From: an uncultured Tolumonas sp.
GTDB lineage: Bacteria; Pseudomonadota; Gammaproteobacteria; Enterobacterales; Aeromonadaceae
DNA length: 64,000 nucleotides
Reading direction: 5' to 3'
NCBI RefSeq assembly: GCF_963676665.1
Contig: NZ_OY781378.1
Coordinates: 650,001-714,000, forward strand
Of the stretch, positions 28,442 through 38,536 are shown piece by piece (the first letter of the stretch is position 1; each line of letters opens with the position of its first letter). Below the pieces are notes generated by a model that saw nothing but the letters and a program-made list of their open reading frames with translations, was not told the origin of the DNA and did not search any database. The translations under genes were made by a program, and so were the position numbers.

Positions 28442-29227
28442 TTACAGTCGGTATTCGTGACCGTGGTTTTGGATCAGTCGTTTAGTGACATCATGCTGCG
28501 GATTGGCGAATACTTCACTGGTCAGCCCGCTTTCAACGACTTCGCCTTGATGCATGATCAATACTTTATCGCTGATATGGCGCACCAGGCCCAGATCGTT
28601 GGCAACGACAACGTAAGATAACCCCAACCGTTCCTGCAATTTCAGCAACAAATTGACGATTTGTGAGCGCATGGAGACATCCAGCATTGAGAAGGCTTCA
28701 TCGGCCACGATGATCTTCGGATCAAGGATCAGTGCGCGTGCCAGTGCGACACGCTGTTTTTGCCCTAATGAGATCATTTGCGGATAAAACAGCGCATGTT
28801 CGGGTAATAAACCAACCATACGTAATGTTTCGATCACGGTATTAGCGCGTTCTTCTTCCGATAAATCGGTATTCAGCCGTAATGGTGCCTCGAGAATTCG
28901 TCCGACCCGTAGTTGCGGGTTTAACGAAGAGTTCGGGTCTTGGAAGATCATGCGGATCAATTTGCAGCGTTTTTGTGTGTCTTCAAACGCAATCACTTCG
29001 CCATTTACTTCTATTTCACCAGATGTCGGTGGCACCACGCCAGCCAAAATCTTGGCGAGCGTACTTTTGCCAGAGCCTGTTTCACCAACCAATGCGAGCG
29101 TTTCACCTGGTTCGAGTGTGAATGAGATATCTTTTAATACCTGAACTGGCTTGCGGCGAAATAAGCCTACCCGATTGATAAAGGTTTTATTGATACCACT
29201 GACTTTCAATAATGGTGTGGAGTTCAT
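28442..29227 (-). CDS. sapF: SapF-type ABC transporter ATPase
   Basis: SapF is the second ATPase of the Sap transporter. The 261-residue product has Walker [10 protein letters not shown], the dipeptide-family [16 protein letters not shown]-loop, a signature region in which [14 protein letters not shown] replaces the usual LSGGQ, and Walker [14 protein letters not shown]. The SLGQK variant is also seen in E. coli SapF. ATG 29227 overlaps the sapD stop (ATGA); a longer frame to 29263 lies inside sapD. The system is tied to resistance to antimicrobial peptides in pathogens, and E. coli SapBCDF was reported to export putrescine. Confidence 0.94.
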   Translation of the reverse strand: MNSTPLLKVSGINKTFINRVGLFRRKPVQVLKDISFTLEPGETLALVGETGSGKSTLAKILAGVVPPTSGEIEVNGEVIAFEDTQKRCKLIRMIFQDPNSSLNPQLRVGRILEAPLRLNTDLSEEERANTVIETLRMVGLLPEHALFYPQMISLGQKQRVALARALILDPKIIVADEAFSMLDVSMRSQIVNLLLKLQERLGLSYVVVANDLGLVRHISDKVLIMHQGEVVESGLTSEVFANPQHDVTKRLIQNHGHEYRL

Positions 29228-30222
29228 CGGCTGGAGTCCTCCAGATTCAGTGGAAAGTGGCAATAAAACTGGTGTCCTTTACTTTGAGTGACACCTGGCA
29301 TACGTACACACATTTTTTGTGCGTATGGGCATCGTGGCCCGAGGCGGCAACCGATAGGCAAATGCTGCAGTGGTGGTATGGAGCCGGGTAGGGTGATCAG
29401 CTCTGATTTATGCGGCAAGTTCTGACTGAAATCGGGTAATGCGTTCAATAGTGCGTTGGTGTAAGGATGATGCGGATTTTTTAATACCAGCTCTCGTGGG
29501 CCGGTTTCAACCATCTGACCACAATACATCACACTGATGGTATCCGCCAGATTCGCGATCGCATTTAAATCGTTACTGATCAACAAAATGGTGGTGTGGT
29601 TAACCACGTTCATTTTGTCCAGCAGACGCAGAATTTGTGCTTGTGTGGTGGCTTCCATGGCACTGATGGGCTCATCGGCGATCAACAGTTTCGGTTTGAC
29701 CGCGATAGCCATTGCAATCATGACTTTCTGGCAGATGCCATCAGAAAGCTCTAGTGGATAGGCGTTCATGACTTTGTCGTGATCTTTGACACCGACGCGG
29801 TGCAATAAAGCTTTGGCATGTTTTTTCCGCCAAAATGGCCATTGCCACCATTTACCTTCGAATACCCGGCTTGGGATAACTTCCATAAGTTGATCGCCCA
29901 CGGGAAGCGATGGATCCAGACATGAAACGGGCTCTTGGAATATCATGGCGATGTTATTCGACAAAAACTTGCGGCGCTGGCGGGGGGTCAATTCCAATAT
30001 ATTGACATCGCAGATCCGCAGGCGGTCAGCAGAAACATGCCAGTTATCTTTAGTGATCCCGACCAGTGCTTTGGCAACCAGACTTTTACCTGAACCGGAC
30101 TCACCCACTAAACCGCGGACTTCGCCTTCGTTAATTGTCAGGCTGATCTTATCAACGACTTTGACTCGGCCTTGCGAGGTATCGATTTCAATGGTCAGAT
30201 TACGAATATCCAATAACGGCAT
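29224..30222 (-). CDS. sapD: SapD-type ABC transporter ATPase
   Basis: SapD is the first ATPase of the Sap system. The 332-residue product has Walker [16 protein letters not shown]-loop [13 protein letters not shown], a degenerate signature ([16 protein letters not shown]), and Walker [17 protein letters not shown], followed by the oligopeptide-type C-terminal zinc-finger-like region [14 protein letters not shown]. It overlaps sapC by one base and sapF by four, supporting stoichiometric expression. Confidence 0.95.
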   Translation of the reverse strand: MPLLDIRNLTIEIDTSQGRVKVVDKISLTINEGEVRGLVGESGSGKSLVAKALVGITKDNWHVSADRLRICDVNILELTPRQRRKFLSNNIAMIFQEPVSCLDPSLPVGDQLMEVIPSRVFEGKWWQWPFWRKKHAKALLHRVGVKDHDKVMNAYPLELSDGICQKVMIAMAIAVKPKLLIADEPISAMEATTQAQILRLLDKMNVVNHTTILLISNDLNAIANLADTISVMYCGQMVETGPRELVLKNPHHPYTNALLNALPDFSQNLPHKSELITLPGSIPPLQHLPIGCRLGPRCPYAQKMCVRMPGVTQSKGHQFYCHFPLNLEDSSR

Positions 30223-31115
30223 TATTCAAGTCCTTGTTGCAGTGCTTTACGCAGGCCTTCACCGACCAGATTGGTGGCAACCACACTGAGCATGATGGCT
30301 AACCCCGGTAATGCAACGTTCCACGGTGAGATATAGGCAAGATCTAAACTATCTGCGAGCATGGTGCCCCATTCTGGTAATGGTGATTGCGCGCCGATCC
30401 CCAGAAAACAAACGGCACTGATATCGAGTATGGCGGCAGAAAGCCCGCGTGTAGTTTGCGTGACCAGCACATCCAAAATGTTCGGTAAAATCGCGAGTCG
30501 CAGAATACGCCATGGTGTTGAACCATCGAGGCGGACCGCGATGATGTACTCTTTACCGGCTATTTCGCGGACGGCGTTAAATGAAGCTCGAATAAACTGC
30601 GGGATCAAGGCTAATGTGATCGCAAGCAAAGCATTTTCGAGGCTGGCACCCATCAGCGAAACCAGCACAATAGCCAGCAATAAAGATGGAACAGATAACA
30701 ACACATCCAGCATGTGGTGCAAGATGCTGGATATCAGACCGCGTTGCATACCTGCAACAACCCCAATGCTGGAACCAATCAACATGGCCAACAGACAGGC
30801 GGTTAGTGCGCTACCAAAGGTCATCTGTGCGCCATATAACAGACGTGATAACACATCCCGACCTAAGTCATCGGTGCCTAAAAAGTAATGCAGTGAGCCA
30901 TTTTTTTCCCACGAAGGAGAGAGCAGGAGTGCATTAGCATTTTGATCAAACGGATCATAACTGGATAATGAAGGGCCCAGCAGTGCCATGGCAATAAAAA
31001 ACGCAAACATCCATAAACCGGCCATCGCACGCGAATTTTGGCGAAAGGTCTGCCATGTCTGCGCTAGCGGCGATGGTATGCGGATCTCCGGGTAAATTCT
31101 AACCTTGCTGGGCAT
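30222..31115 (-). CDS. sapC: SapC-type ABC transporter permease
   Basis: SapC is one of two inner-membrane channel subunits. The 297-residue product has the N-terminal helix ([17 protein letters not shown]), the periplasmic domain with [22 protein letters not shown], five further helices, and the EAA loop region [20 protein letters not shown] that contacts the ATPases. It overlaps the end of sapB by 17 bases. Confidence 0.94.
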   Translation of the reverse strand: MPSKVRIYPEIRIPSPLAQTWQTFRQNSRAMAGLWMFAFFIAMALLGPSLSSYDPFDQNANALLLSPSWEKNGSLHYFLGTDDLGRDVLSRLLYGAQMTFGSALTACLLAMLIGSSIGVVAGMQRGLISSILHHMLDVLLSVPSLLLAIVLVSLMGASLENALLAITLALIPQFIRASFNAVREIAGKEYIIAVRLDGSTPWRILRLAILPNILDVLVTQTTRGLSAAILDISAVCFLGIGAQSPLPEWGTMLADSLDLAYISPWNVALPGLAIMLSVVATNLVGEGLRKALQQGLE

Positions 31116-32061
31116 ACATCGCTTTCCTTTTAGCTGGGTAGAACAGAACGGTCAGTAATTCAGAAAAGACATTGATAACAATGAGCGTAATGGCTATTAC
31201 CAGCATGCAGGCGAGAACAGCGGCGAAATCGCGGGCATTGATACTGCTGACCAGCCAGCGGCCTAATCCGGGCCATTCAAACATCTGCTCAGTAATAATG
31301 GCGGAGGTCACTATGGTACCAAATTGCATACTCATCATCGGTAAGATGGGTGGCAGTGCATTTCGTAAACCATGCGTTAACACGACACTCCAGGTGGAGC
31401 GTCCGCGGCTGAGGGCCGCTTTAATATAACTTTGCCCCATCACTTCACTGAGCGAACTGCGCACTAAGCGGATCACTTCTGTTGTGGTGATCAAACCCAG
31501 TACACATGCAGGTAAGATCAGGTGCTGCAGGGCATCCCACAGTGCAGCCATACGATATGGTTTATCGGACAACCAGCAGTCGAGCAAACTGAAGCCGGTT
31601 ACAGGCGGAATTTGATAAAGCAGGCTCAATTGTCCGGCAGAGGGGAACCAGCCCAATTGCATGGCTAATGTCATGACCAGTAACGTTGCGAGCCAATAAA
31701 TAGGTATTGAAAAACCCAGTAAACTGAGATTGGTGATGATCATGTCAGGCCAATGATCCCGGTATAACGCCGCCAGCATGCCCAATGTGATGCCAATAAC
31801 TGTTGCAAGAAAGATCGCCGCCAGAGCTAATCCCAACGTAGCCGGTAAATAAGCCAGTACGCTGTTTAACACCGGTTCACCAGTGACGCTGGAAATGCCC
31901 CATTGTCCTTGCAGGAAGTTTTTAACAAACTCAAAATAGCCATTGATCAGATTTATTGAACTGTCGCTATCAATATGCCGATCCATGCCATAAGCCAACA
32001 GACTCAGAATGAGTAACGTAAAGAACAATAAGCTTAAGCGGCGCAATGTGTAAATGAGCAT
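31099..32061 (-). CDS. sapB: SapB-type ABC transporter permease
   Basis: SapB is the first permease subunit. The 320-residue product begins with the usual LIYTLRRLSLLFFTLLILSLL helix, has a short periplasmic loop, then the GWFPSAGQ motif of the dipeptide-permease family and the EAA loop IKAALSRGRSTWSVVLTHGL. It begins 3 bases after the sapA stop codon. Confidence 0.94.
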   Translation of the reverse strand: MLIYTLRRLSLLFFTLLILSLLAYGMDRHIDSDSSINLINGYFEFVKNFLQGQWGISSVTGEPVLNSVLAYLPATLGLALAAIFLATVIGITLGMLAALYRDHWPDMIITNLSLLGFSIPIYWLATLLVMTLAMQLGWFPSAGQLSLLYQIPPVTGFSLLDCWLSDKPYRMAALWDALQHLILPACVLGLITTTEVIRLVRSSLSEVMGQSYIKAALSRGRSTWSVVLTHGLRNALPPILPMMSMQFGTIVTSAIITEQMFEWPGLGRWLVSSINARDFAAVLACMLVIAITLIVINVFSELLTVLFYPAKRKAMYAQQG

Positions 32062-32064
32062 AAC

Positions 32065-33678
32065 TTACTCCCGATAAGCCTTTTTAAATGAAACACCACC
32101 GGTGGGTGGCATGACAATATTGTGCATGTTTCGCCAGTAAGCACTTACCATCAGGGCATGCGCCAGCGGGATCACGGGAACATACTGGTAAATCATTTCC
32201 TGACTGAGTTGATATTCAAAGATCCGCTGTGATAAACGCTGAGTGGCTAATGCGTTATCCAAATGTGCATCAAATTCAGGACTACACCAGCCGGAATAGT
32301 TATTACCGTCTTTCCTCATGGCTTCACAGCTAAGCAAAGGGCGCAAGAAGTTGTCAGGATCAGCATTGTCTGCTGCCCATGATAATAAGGCTAAATCATG
32401 TTTACCTTCTTGCAGGTTCGCGCGCATGAGTATCCAGCGGGTTTCCACCAGCTGTACATTTATCCCGATGCGGGCTAAATCACCGCGGATCAATTGTGCT
32501 GTTTTCGAGGCATTCGGATTATAGGTTTTTGCGATAGGCTGAACCCACATCGTGATATCAAAACCATCAGGATAACCGGCTTCTTTCAGCAGCGCCCGTG
32601 CTTTGTCCGGATCATAATAATACTCATCCAGATTCGGGTGATGAGCCCAAGATGCGGGCGGTAACAAACTGGAGGCTGTTTCGCCAGTATCATAAAAAAC
32701 AGCTTGTTGCAGATTGTCGCGGTTAATGGCCATGGCAATCGCTTGTCGGACGCGAACATCATTCAGCGGTTTCTGGCGGGTATTTAATGCCAGATACGTG
32801 GTGTTCATGTTGCTCTGAATATCTAATTCTGTGCGCGGGTTATTACGAATAAACGGCAATTGGCTGGCAGCGGGGGTCGCAATTACCTGACATTCACCGG
32901 TAAATAATTTGGCTAAACGCTTCGATGCACGAGGTGTGTAGTCGAAAACCAGCTGTTCCAGAGGCGGGGCTTTATCCCAATAATCGGGGTTTCTGCCCAG
33001 GCGTAAATATTCATCTGGGCGTTGTTCCAATAACTGGAATGGTCCGGTTCCTACCGGTAAATCATCCATATCCTGCAAATCACCGTGCTGGCGTTGCAGA
33101 TAGTCACCATATTCTGCCGATAAAATCACGGCGTAATCGCTGGCCAGTGTCGCCATAAACGAGGCATCGGGATGACGAAGGATAAATTGCACCTGATAAT
33201 CGGTAACCTTTCTGACATCCTGCAAAACCTCAGCAAACTGCCGACTATCAAAAAACGGATAACGCGTTCCGGAAACAGAATGAAACGGATGGTTTGAATC
33301 GAGAATACGTTGAAAGCTGAACACTACGTCATCAGCATTAAATAGCCGTTGTGGGGTAAACCACGCTGTATGGTGGAACGGGACATTCCGGCGTAAATTG
33401 AAGGTATAAACCAGACCATTACGGCTGATACTCCAATTGTCGGCTAAGGCGCCATCTAAGCGCTGGGTATCTGGATTGATTTCGATCAGTCGGTTGTAGA
33501 CTTGTTGTGACAATGACGCGACAAAAGGGCTGGAGCCCAGGATCTGCGGATTTAAGTGTTGGCTGAAACTATCAACACAATAAACAGCGCCGCTGGTTTT
33601 GGCTGATTCGACAGGTTTGCAGCCGGTGAGCAGTAATATTACGGCTCCCAAACAGTGCATTAATGAAAAAAGTTTCAT
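32065..33678 (-). CDS. sapA: SapA periplasmic substrate-binding protein, predicted lipoprotein
   Basis: SapA captures peptides or other substrates (heme and antimicrobial peptides in Haemophilus) and delivers them to SapBCDF. The 537-residue product is a family-5 solute-binding protein with FSQHLNPQILG, LADNWSISRNGLVYTFNLRR, FNADDVVFSFQRIL, VGTGPFQ and PDYWDK. The N-terminus MKLFSLMHCLGAVILLLTGC ends in a lipobox (LTGC), so a lipid-anchored form is predicted. ATG 33678 has a GGAT ribosome site; a longer frame to 33708 is less likely. It is the first gene of the operon. Confidence 0.94.
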   Translation of the reverse strand: MKLFSLMHCLGAVILLLTGCKPVESAKTSGAVYCVDSFSQHLNPQILGSSPFVASLSQQVYNRLIEINPDTQRLDGALADNWSISRNGLVYTFNLRRNVPFHHTAWFTPQRLFNADDVVFSFQRILDSNHPFHSVSGTRYPFFDSRQFAEVLQDVRKVTDYQVQFILRHPDASFMATLASDYAVILSAEYGDYLQRQHGDLQDMDDLPVGTGPFQLLEQRPDEYLRLGRNPDYWDKAPPLEQLVFDYTPRASKRLAKLFTGECQVIATPAASQLPFIRNNPRTELDIQSNMNTTYLALNTRQKPLNDVRVRQAIAMAINRDNLQQAVFYDTGETASSLLPPASWAHHPNLDEYYYDPDKARALLKEAGYPDGFDITMWVQPIAKTYNPNASKTAQLIRGDLARIGINVQLVETRWILMRANLQEGKHDLALLSWAADNADPDNFLRPLLSCEAMRKDGNNYSGWCSPEFDAHLDNALATQRLSQRIFEYQLSQEMIYQYVPVIPLAHALMVSAYWRNMHNIVMPPTGGVSFKKAYRE

Positions 33679-33838
33679 ACGACATCCGTGACTGATAGGC
33701 TGGGACAATCGCCACGATTGGCGTTGACCACGTCTAAGTGCTGATTATAACGCGAGTTATCCTTCAACGCTTGTCTGAGATGAAGTGCATTCTCTTACGG
33801 AATGAATGGAATAAAAAACATCAACGGCGGAGGTAGCT

Positions 33839-35250
33839 GTGTTGCGGCGAGAACGATGGCTGAATTTGCAACGAAAGGCGGATACGTTATGGCAACGTAC
33901 GTGGGATCGTCATTTACGCTTAGCCGTCACGGGCTTGGCGCGCAGCGGAAAGACGGCTTTTGTTACTGCGCTGATCCAACAACTGGAACAGGCCGGTTTT
34001 AGCGCCAAATTGCCCCATTGGCAGGTTTTGCAGCAAGGCCGCTTGCTCGGTGCTCAGCAAGTGATTCAAACCCATCATCACATTCCAACCTTTGGTTATG
34101 CACAGGCGTTGTCGATGCTGGCATCTGATCCGCCGCAATGGCCAGAGCCAACCCAAACACTCAGTGAAATTCGCTTAGACTGCGCTTTCGTAGTCAGCAG
34201 TTATTACGGCAAAAAATTGGCCATGATGTCTGCCGCCTGTATTTAGATATTGTCGATTATCCCGGTGAATGGCTGCTGGATCTGCCGTTGTTAGATCTGA
34301 GTTATGCGCAATGGAGTGAACAGGTAAAAGAGCAATTACAGTCATTATCTCGTCGTCAATTGGCAGAAACCTGGTTACAAGCGGGTAATCATTGGGCCGC
34401 GACTCAGCCATTTGCTGCTGTCGTCGATGAAGTAAAACAAGTCTCGGCGCTGTATACCCAGTATCTGCATGATTGTCGGCAGCAGCTAGGGTTGCAGAGT
34501 ATCCAGCCGGGGCGTTTTGTATTGCCGGGCGAGTTTGCCGGTGCGCCGTTATTGCAATTTGTGCCATGGGTTTGGCAGCAACCCGCTGAATCACCAGCCA
34601 GTGAGTCGCTGTATGGATTATTACAGTCGCGCTTTGAAGCTTATAAAGAACATGTCGTCAAACCGTTTTACCGCGATCATTTTTCCAGCTTTGACCGGCA
34701 GATCGTGTTGGTGGATTGTTTGCAGCCCTTAAAAACCAGCCGGGATGCAATTTATGATTTACGCGATACGTTGGGTCAGTTATTACAGAGTTTTCAATAT
34801 GGTAATAGCCACTGGTGGCAGCGCTTGTTTTCACCACGCATTGATAAATTGCTGTTTGTGGCGAGTAAGGCCGATCATGTGACACCTGAACAACATCCGG
34901 CATTGCTGAGTTTATTACGTGAACTGGTACATCCAGGATTAGCACGAGCGCGGTTTGAGGGTATTTCGCTGGAGTGTATGGCGATGGCTGCTATTCGAGC
35001 CAGTGAGTATCATCAGGTTGATTATAACGGGCAGCCCTTAACCGTGTTGCATGGGGTTGATATGACCGGGCATGAGTTGGCGTTGTTCCCAGGCGTTATA
35101 CCAGCCCGTATTCCTGAACCGGATTTTTGGCAAAACGCGTCATTGCGATTAACCGATCTTCGGCCACCGATTTGGAATAGTGCACAAGCCAGACCGCATA
35201 TTCGGCTGGATCAAGTTTTGGAATATTTGCTGGGAGATAAGATGCAATGA
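33839..35250 (+). pseudogene. ycjX: ycjX-family P-loop protein, interrupted by a frameshift
   Basis: YcjX is a conserved GTP-binding-like protein of the phage-shock-protein neighbourhood with unclear function. The first frame starts at GTG 33839 after GGAGG and encodes DRHLRLAVTGLARSGKTAFVTAL with the P-loop, up to LSEIRL; it then runs to a stop at 34246. The homologous continuation (LRFRSQQLLR ... LYLDIVDYPGEWLLDLP ... RFVLPGEFAGAP ... FDRQIVLVDCLQPL ... FVASKADHV ... PHIRLDQVLEYLLGDK) is in a different frame from about 34180. One missing base between 34175 and 34182 (TTAGACTG, with TTAGnACTG expected) explains the break. The corrected product would be about 470 residues, close to E. coli YcjX (465). 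It is either a true mutation or a sequence error. It overlaps ycjF by 4 bases. Confidence 0.88.
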
Positions 35251-36320
35251 AGCAACCAGCATCAATGTCTGATGTCAAAACGGCGGTTGAAATTCCATTA
35301 GATTTATTAACGCAGAGCACGATAGCCAAGAGTGCCGCACCAGTAGAAGTCACGCCGGCACAACTAGATGAATCGTCTTTGTTCATTGAAAGCGATGTCG
35401 AGTCAGAAAATACCGAATTACCATCGAAACCTACTTCTGGCTGGCTGCGTTGGGGGGCTGGAGGTGTATTCACTTTATCGTTATTGGAAGCGGGTGATTT
35501 TCTGTATCAGCAATGGTCACAAAGTTACTGGTGGGGGGGGGCATGGTCTGCTGCTCTCGGTTGTTTGTTGCTGGGCGGCAGTGTGGTCTTAGGACGAGAA
35601 TATCGTGTGTTACGTCGTTTGCGGCGTAATCTTCAATCTCGTCAACAAGCCGAGTTGTTAAGAGCTGAGCGGCAGCATGGCAACGCGTTGGCTTTTTGCC
35701 GACAACTCGCGAATGAATTGCAACTGCAAAATTTACCTGCATATCAGCATTGGCTCGAACATATTGAACCTCATCATGATGACAGTGAAATACTGACTTT
35801 ATTTAGTCAATTGGTGTTACGGCCATTAGATGATAAAGCGTTGCAACTCGTGCTGAAATCCAGTAGTCAGACGGCGTTGCTGGTGGCGGCAAGCCCATTG
35901 GCTCTGGCGGATATGGTATTAGTGCTGTGGCGTAATCTGAAAATGCTGCGTGAAATTGCGGATATTTATCAGATCCACTTAGGGTATTGGGGGCAACTAA
36001 GGTTGATCCGCCAAATTCTACAAAATATGGTGTTTGCCGGGGCTGCGGAGTTAGTCACTGAATTAGGCACAGATTGGTTTAGTGCTGAATTAACCTCTAA
36101 GTTATCGGCAAAATTAGCGCAAGGGCTGGGCAGTGGTTTATTATCCGCCCGTTTAGGGATTAATGCGATACAAGCTTGCCGTCCGTTAACGCTGTTGCCC
36201 GATGAGAAACCTAAACTTTCGCAAATCAGAAAAGCGCTGTTAAAGCGTTTAGGTGCCACAGTTAGCCACTTTTTCTCTACGAAAACAGAGAGTGAACAAA
36301 AAAATAAAACCGGCGGTTAA
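35247..36320 (+). CDS. ycjF: YcjF-family membrane protein (TIGR01620 / DUF697)
   Basis: YcjF is an inner-membrane protein encoded with ycjX; in E. coli both belong to the PspF-regulated set. The 357-residue product has a polar acidic N-terminal tail, two predicted helices (GAGGVFTLSLLEAGDFLY and WSAALGCLLLGGSVVLG), a basic segment LRRLRRNLQSRQQAELLRAE, and a DUF697-type C-terminal part with ALADMVLVLWRNLKMLREIADIY and LGSGLLSARLGINAIQACRPL. A run of nine G residues at 35533-35541 encodes WWGGAW and is an indel-prone site. The coding frame is intact. It overlaps ycjX at ATGA. Confidence 0.9.
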   Translation: MKQPASMSDVKTAVEIPLDLLTQSTIAKSAAPVEVTPAQLDESSLFIESDVESENTELPSKPTSGWLRWGAGGVFTLSLLEAGDFLYQQWSQSYWWGGAWSAALGCLLLGGSVVLGREYRVLRRLRRNLQSRQQAELLRAERQHGNALAFCRQLANELQLQNLPAYQHWLEHIEPHHDDSEILTLFSQLVLRPLDDKALQLVLKSSSQTALLVAASPLALADMVLVLWRNLKMLREIADIYQIHLGYWGQLRLIRQILQNMVFAGAAELVTELGTDWFSAELTSKLSAKLAQGLGSGLLSARLGINAIQACRPLTLLPDEKPKLSQIRKALLKRLGATVSHFFSTKTESEQKNKTGG

Positions 36321-36331
36321 AGCCGGTTTTA
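36306..36331. terminator. bidirectional terminator between ycjF and cpxA
   Basis: AAAACCGGC-GGTTAAA-GCCGGTTTT gives a 9-bp stem with A and T tails; it overlaps the end of ycjF. Confidence 0.82.
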
Positions 36332-36352
36332 TCAAATAGCAGAGGTCAGCCG

Positions 36353-37723
36353 TTAATCAAGTTGTACGGTGCAGGGGAGTCGGACATGCATACACAATCC
36401 ACCAGTCGGACGGTTATACGCGGAGATGGTCCCGCCATGTACTTCTATCGCGCGTTTCGTGATCGCCAAACCTAAACCATCACCGGGATTATTATTGCTG
36501 CGGAAAAAGGGCTGGAAAATAGAAGCTAAATTGTTGTCAGCAACGCCAGGTCCATTATCCGCAATTTCAATCACCAGCATATCATCGAGTTCCTGATGGA
36601 CTTCGATATTAATATGACAACCACGACCGGCATGTTGCAGTGCATTTCGGATCAAGTTATCAAAGGCCCGTAGCAGCAATTCACCTCGGCTTTGGATGAT
36701 GATCCCTTCATGTAGCGCATCATCCAGCTGTAGTTGAATTACACTGCCACTGTCTTTGGCTTCAAATTGAGCGTCATCTACCAGTGATTTCAACAATTCA
36801 ATCAGGTCGATGTAGTCCTCTTTCGGTTGCGGAACACCGGATTCCATTCTGGCCAGCGTGAGTACTTCCCCAACTAAACTGTCCAGACGATGACATTCCT
36901 GCTCGATACGCTGCAGCATTTGTTCGGTCACTTCCGGTTTTTGCCGCATCAGGCCAATCGCCAACTGCAAACGAGCCAGCGGGGAACGCAAATCGTGGGA
37001 AACATCGTGCAACAGGCGACGTTGCGCGTCGATCAACTGTTTGAGTTTTTCCGCCATAGAATCGGTATCCCGACCTAGTTCGGCAAATTCATCGTACCGT
37101 TTGCCTATTTGTTTACTGACGTTGATATCGAAATCACCTTTAGATACTGCCTTTAGGCCATCACGCAGTGTTTCTATTGGGCGAGAAATTGATAAGGCTA
37201 ATCGGCCACTGAATAGCAGACTCGTCAGCATTATCATAAAAAACAAAAATATCGGCGCGTCAAATAACTCAAAAATGACGTTGTAAGGGAATGGCGGTGG
37301 TCGCCGGATCAGATATATCCAGAAGACCTCGCCATCCTCCAGTGTGACTTTTTCCACACCCGGCGTATCGTTGGTATTTTCTGTTATACGTTTGGCTTCT
37401 AGCCATGCTTTATCATTAATCGTCCGATCAAATAGGTCTTTACCATTTTTATCAACTACAAACGGGACGGGCATTCGTGGCGCCTTAGCCTCCGTATTGT
37501 TTGATAATTGCGGTTTAATAATTTCGGATAATAATTTTTTCCCGCCACTTTGCAGTGTCCGGGCTACGGAATCTGTAATCCCGTTCGGACGTTCGCCGAT
37601 TTCAACGATACTATAGAGCGTTTTGGCATCCTGATAGAGTGTGAGAATAATTCCTGTGCCGATCCCGCTTAACAAAATAACGAGCCAGAAACTCAGCAAT
37701 ATTTTCCAGAAGATCCGGCGCAT
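36353..37723 (-). CDS. cpxA: CpxA-like sensor histidine kinase
   Basis: This inner-membrane sensor kinase is expected to phosphorylate the response regulator encoded just upstream. The 456-residue protein has helix 1 (ILLSFWLVILLSGIGTGIILTLY), a periplasmic sensor of roughly 125 residues, helix 2 (APIFLFFMIMLTSLLFSGRLAL), HAMP (SRPIETLRDGLKAVSKGDFD), the H-box RRLLHDVSHDLRSPLARLQ with the phospho-His, N-box DNLIRNALQHA, and G-boxes IADNGPGV and GDGLGLAI. The architecture and partner match CpxA. The order RR then kinase with a 3-base gap indicates one operon. Assignment as Cpx rather than a sister system is strengthened by a CpxR-like box in front of the operon. Confidence 0.85.
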   Translation of the reverse strand: MRRIFWKILLSFWLVILLSGIGTGIILTLYQDAKTLYSIVEIGERPNGITDSVARTLQSGGKKLLSEIIKPQLSNNTEAKAPRMPVPFVVDKNGKDLFDRTINDKAWLEAKRITENTNDTPGVEKVTLEDGEVFWIYLIRRPPPFPYNVIFELFDAPIFLFFMIMLTSLLFSGRLALSISRPIETLRDGLKAVSKGDFDINVSKQIGKRYDEFAELGRDTDSMAEKLKQLIDAQRRLLHDVSHDLRSPLARLQLAIGLMRQKPEVTEQMLQRIEQECHRLDSLVGEVLTLARMESGVPQPKEDYIDLIELLKSLVDDAQFEAKDSGSVIQLQLDDALHEGIIIQSRGELLLRAFDNLIRNALQHAGRGCHINIEVHQELDDMLVIEIADNGPGVADNNLASIFQPFFRSNNNPGDGLGLAITKRAIEVHGGTISAYNRPTGGLCMHVRLPCTVQLD

Positions 37724-37726
37724 TAA

Positions 37727-38416
37727 TTATTCCACCACCAGCTGATAACCTATACCCCGGATGGTTTGAATGGGGGAGCGGCCATCTTTGAGATTTCCCA
37801 ATTTCTGGCGCAAGTTACTGACATGCACATCAATGCTGCGATCGTAACGCGCTAACGGGCGGCCAAGTGTGTGCATGGACAGATCTTCTTTGCTGATGGT
37901 TCGGCCGGCACGCCGACACAGTATTTCCAGCAGATTAAATTCGGTGCTGGTCAGATCGAGTAAGTTGTCTTGCCATGCCGCACTGCGGCTGGCGGCAGAG
38001 ATGGTGAGTGCGCCCACTTTGAGCGGTTGTAACTGGCCGGGGTCTTGTTTGTCGGGATCGGCGCGACGCAAAATCGCGCGCACGCGGGCTACCAGCTCCC
38101 GTGGGGTGCAGGGTTTGGAAACATAATCATCCGCACCCAACTCCAGCCCAATAATACGATCAATATCATCACCTTTGGCAGTGAGCATTAGTACCGGCAC
38201 ATTACTGTGGATACGTAAACGGCGTAGTACGTCGATCCCAGAGAGTTTTGGCATCATGACATCCAGCAATATCAGATCATAATCCCCACTCAAGGCTTCT
38301 TCTAAACCACTTTCACCATCATGGTACATCTGTACAGCAAATCCTTCATTGCTGAGGTATTGCCCCTGCATACTGCACAGCTCTAGATCATCATCAACCA
38401 ACAAAATGCGGATCAT
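37727..38416 (-). CDS. cpxR: CpxR-like response regulator
   Basis: This OmpR-family transcription factor pairs with the downstream sensor kinase. The 229-residue product has a receiver domain (ILLVDDDLELC acidic pocket, phospho-Asp in LILLDVMMPKLSG, LMLTAKG, and the KP of YVSKPCTPRELVARVRAILRR) and a winged-helix domain (LLDLTSTEFNLLEILCRRAGRTISKEDL, RSIDVHVSNLRQKLG, IRGIGYQL). It is close to CpxR, including the LGRPLARYDRSIDVH segment. The E. coli system responds to inner-membrane and periplasmic protein stress. Confidence 0.87.
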   Translation of the reverse strand: MIRILLVDDDLELCSMQGQYLSNEGFAVQMYHDGESGLEEALSGDYDLILLDVMMPKLSGIDVLRRLRIHSNVPVLMLTAKGDDIDRIIGLELGADDYVSKPCTPRELVARVRAILRRADPDKQDPGQLQPLKVGALTISAASRSAAWQDNLLDLTSTEFNLLEILCRRAGRTISKEDLSMHTLGRPLARYDRSIDVHVSNLRQKLGNLKDGRSPIQTIRGIGYQLVVE

Positions 38417-38499
38417 GTAAACCTTCCTCTAATAACATACAACGACATGATACGGAGGCCGACACACCGAACAATAGACTGTGCAGAGATATACCTATA

Positions 38500-38514
38500 T
38501 TTACGTAAAATTAC
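38500..38514 (-). promoter_or_regulatory. CpxR-like binding box
   Basis: On the minus strand the sequence reads GTAAT-TTTAC-GTAAA, one mismatch from the CpxR consensus GTAAA-N5-GTAAA with exact spacing. It lies about 85 bases before the cpxR start, fitting autoregulation. Confidence 0.7.
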
Positions 38515-38536
38515 ACATTAAGTGTTAAGTTCGCGT

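Noticed and set aside
34205-34220. Programmed -1 frameshift at the A6 run in ycjX
   Set aside because: Homology to YcjX already continues in the second frame upstream of this run, so slippage there would not give the conserved sequence.
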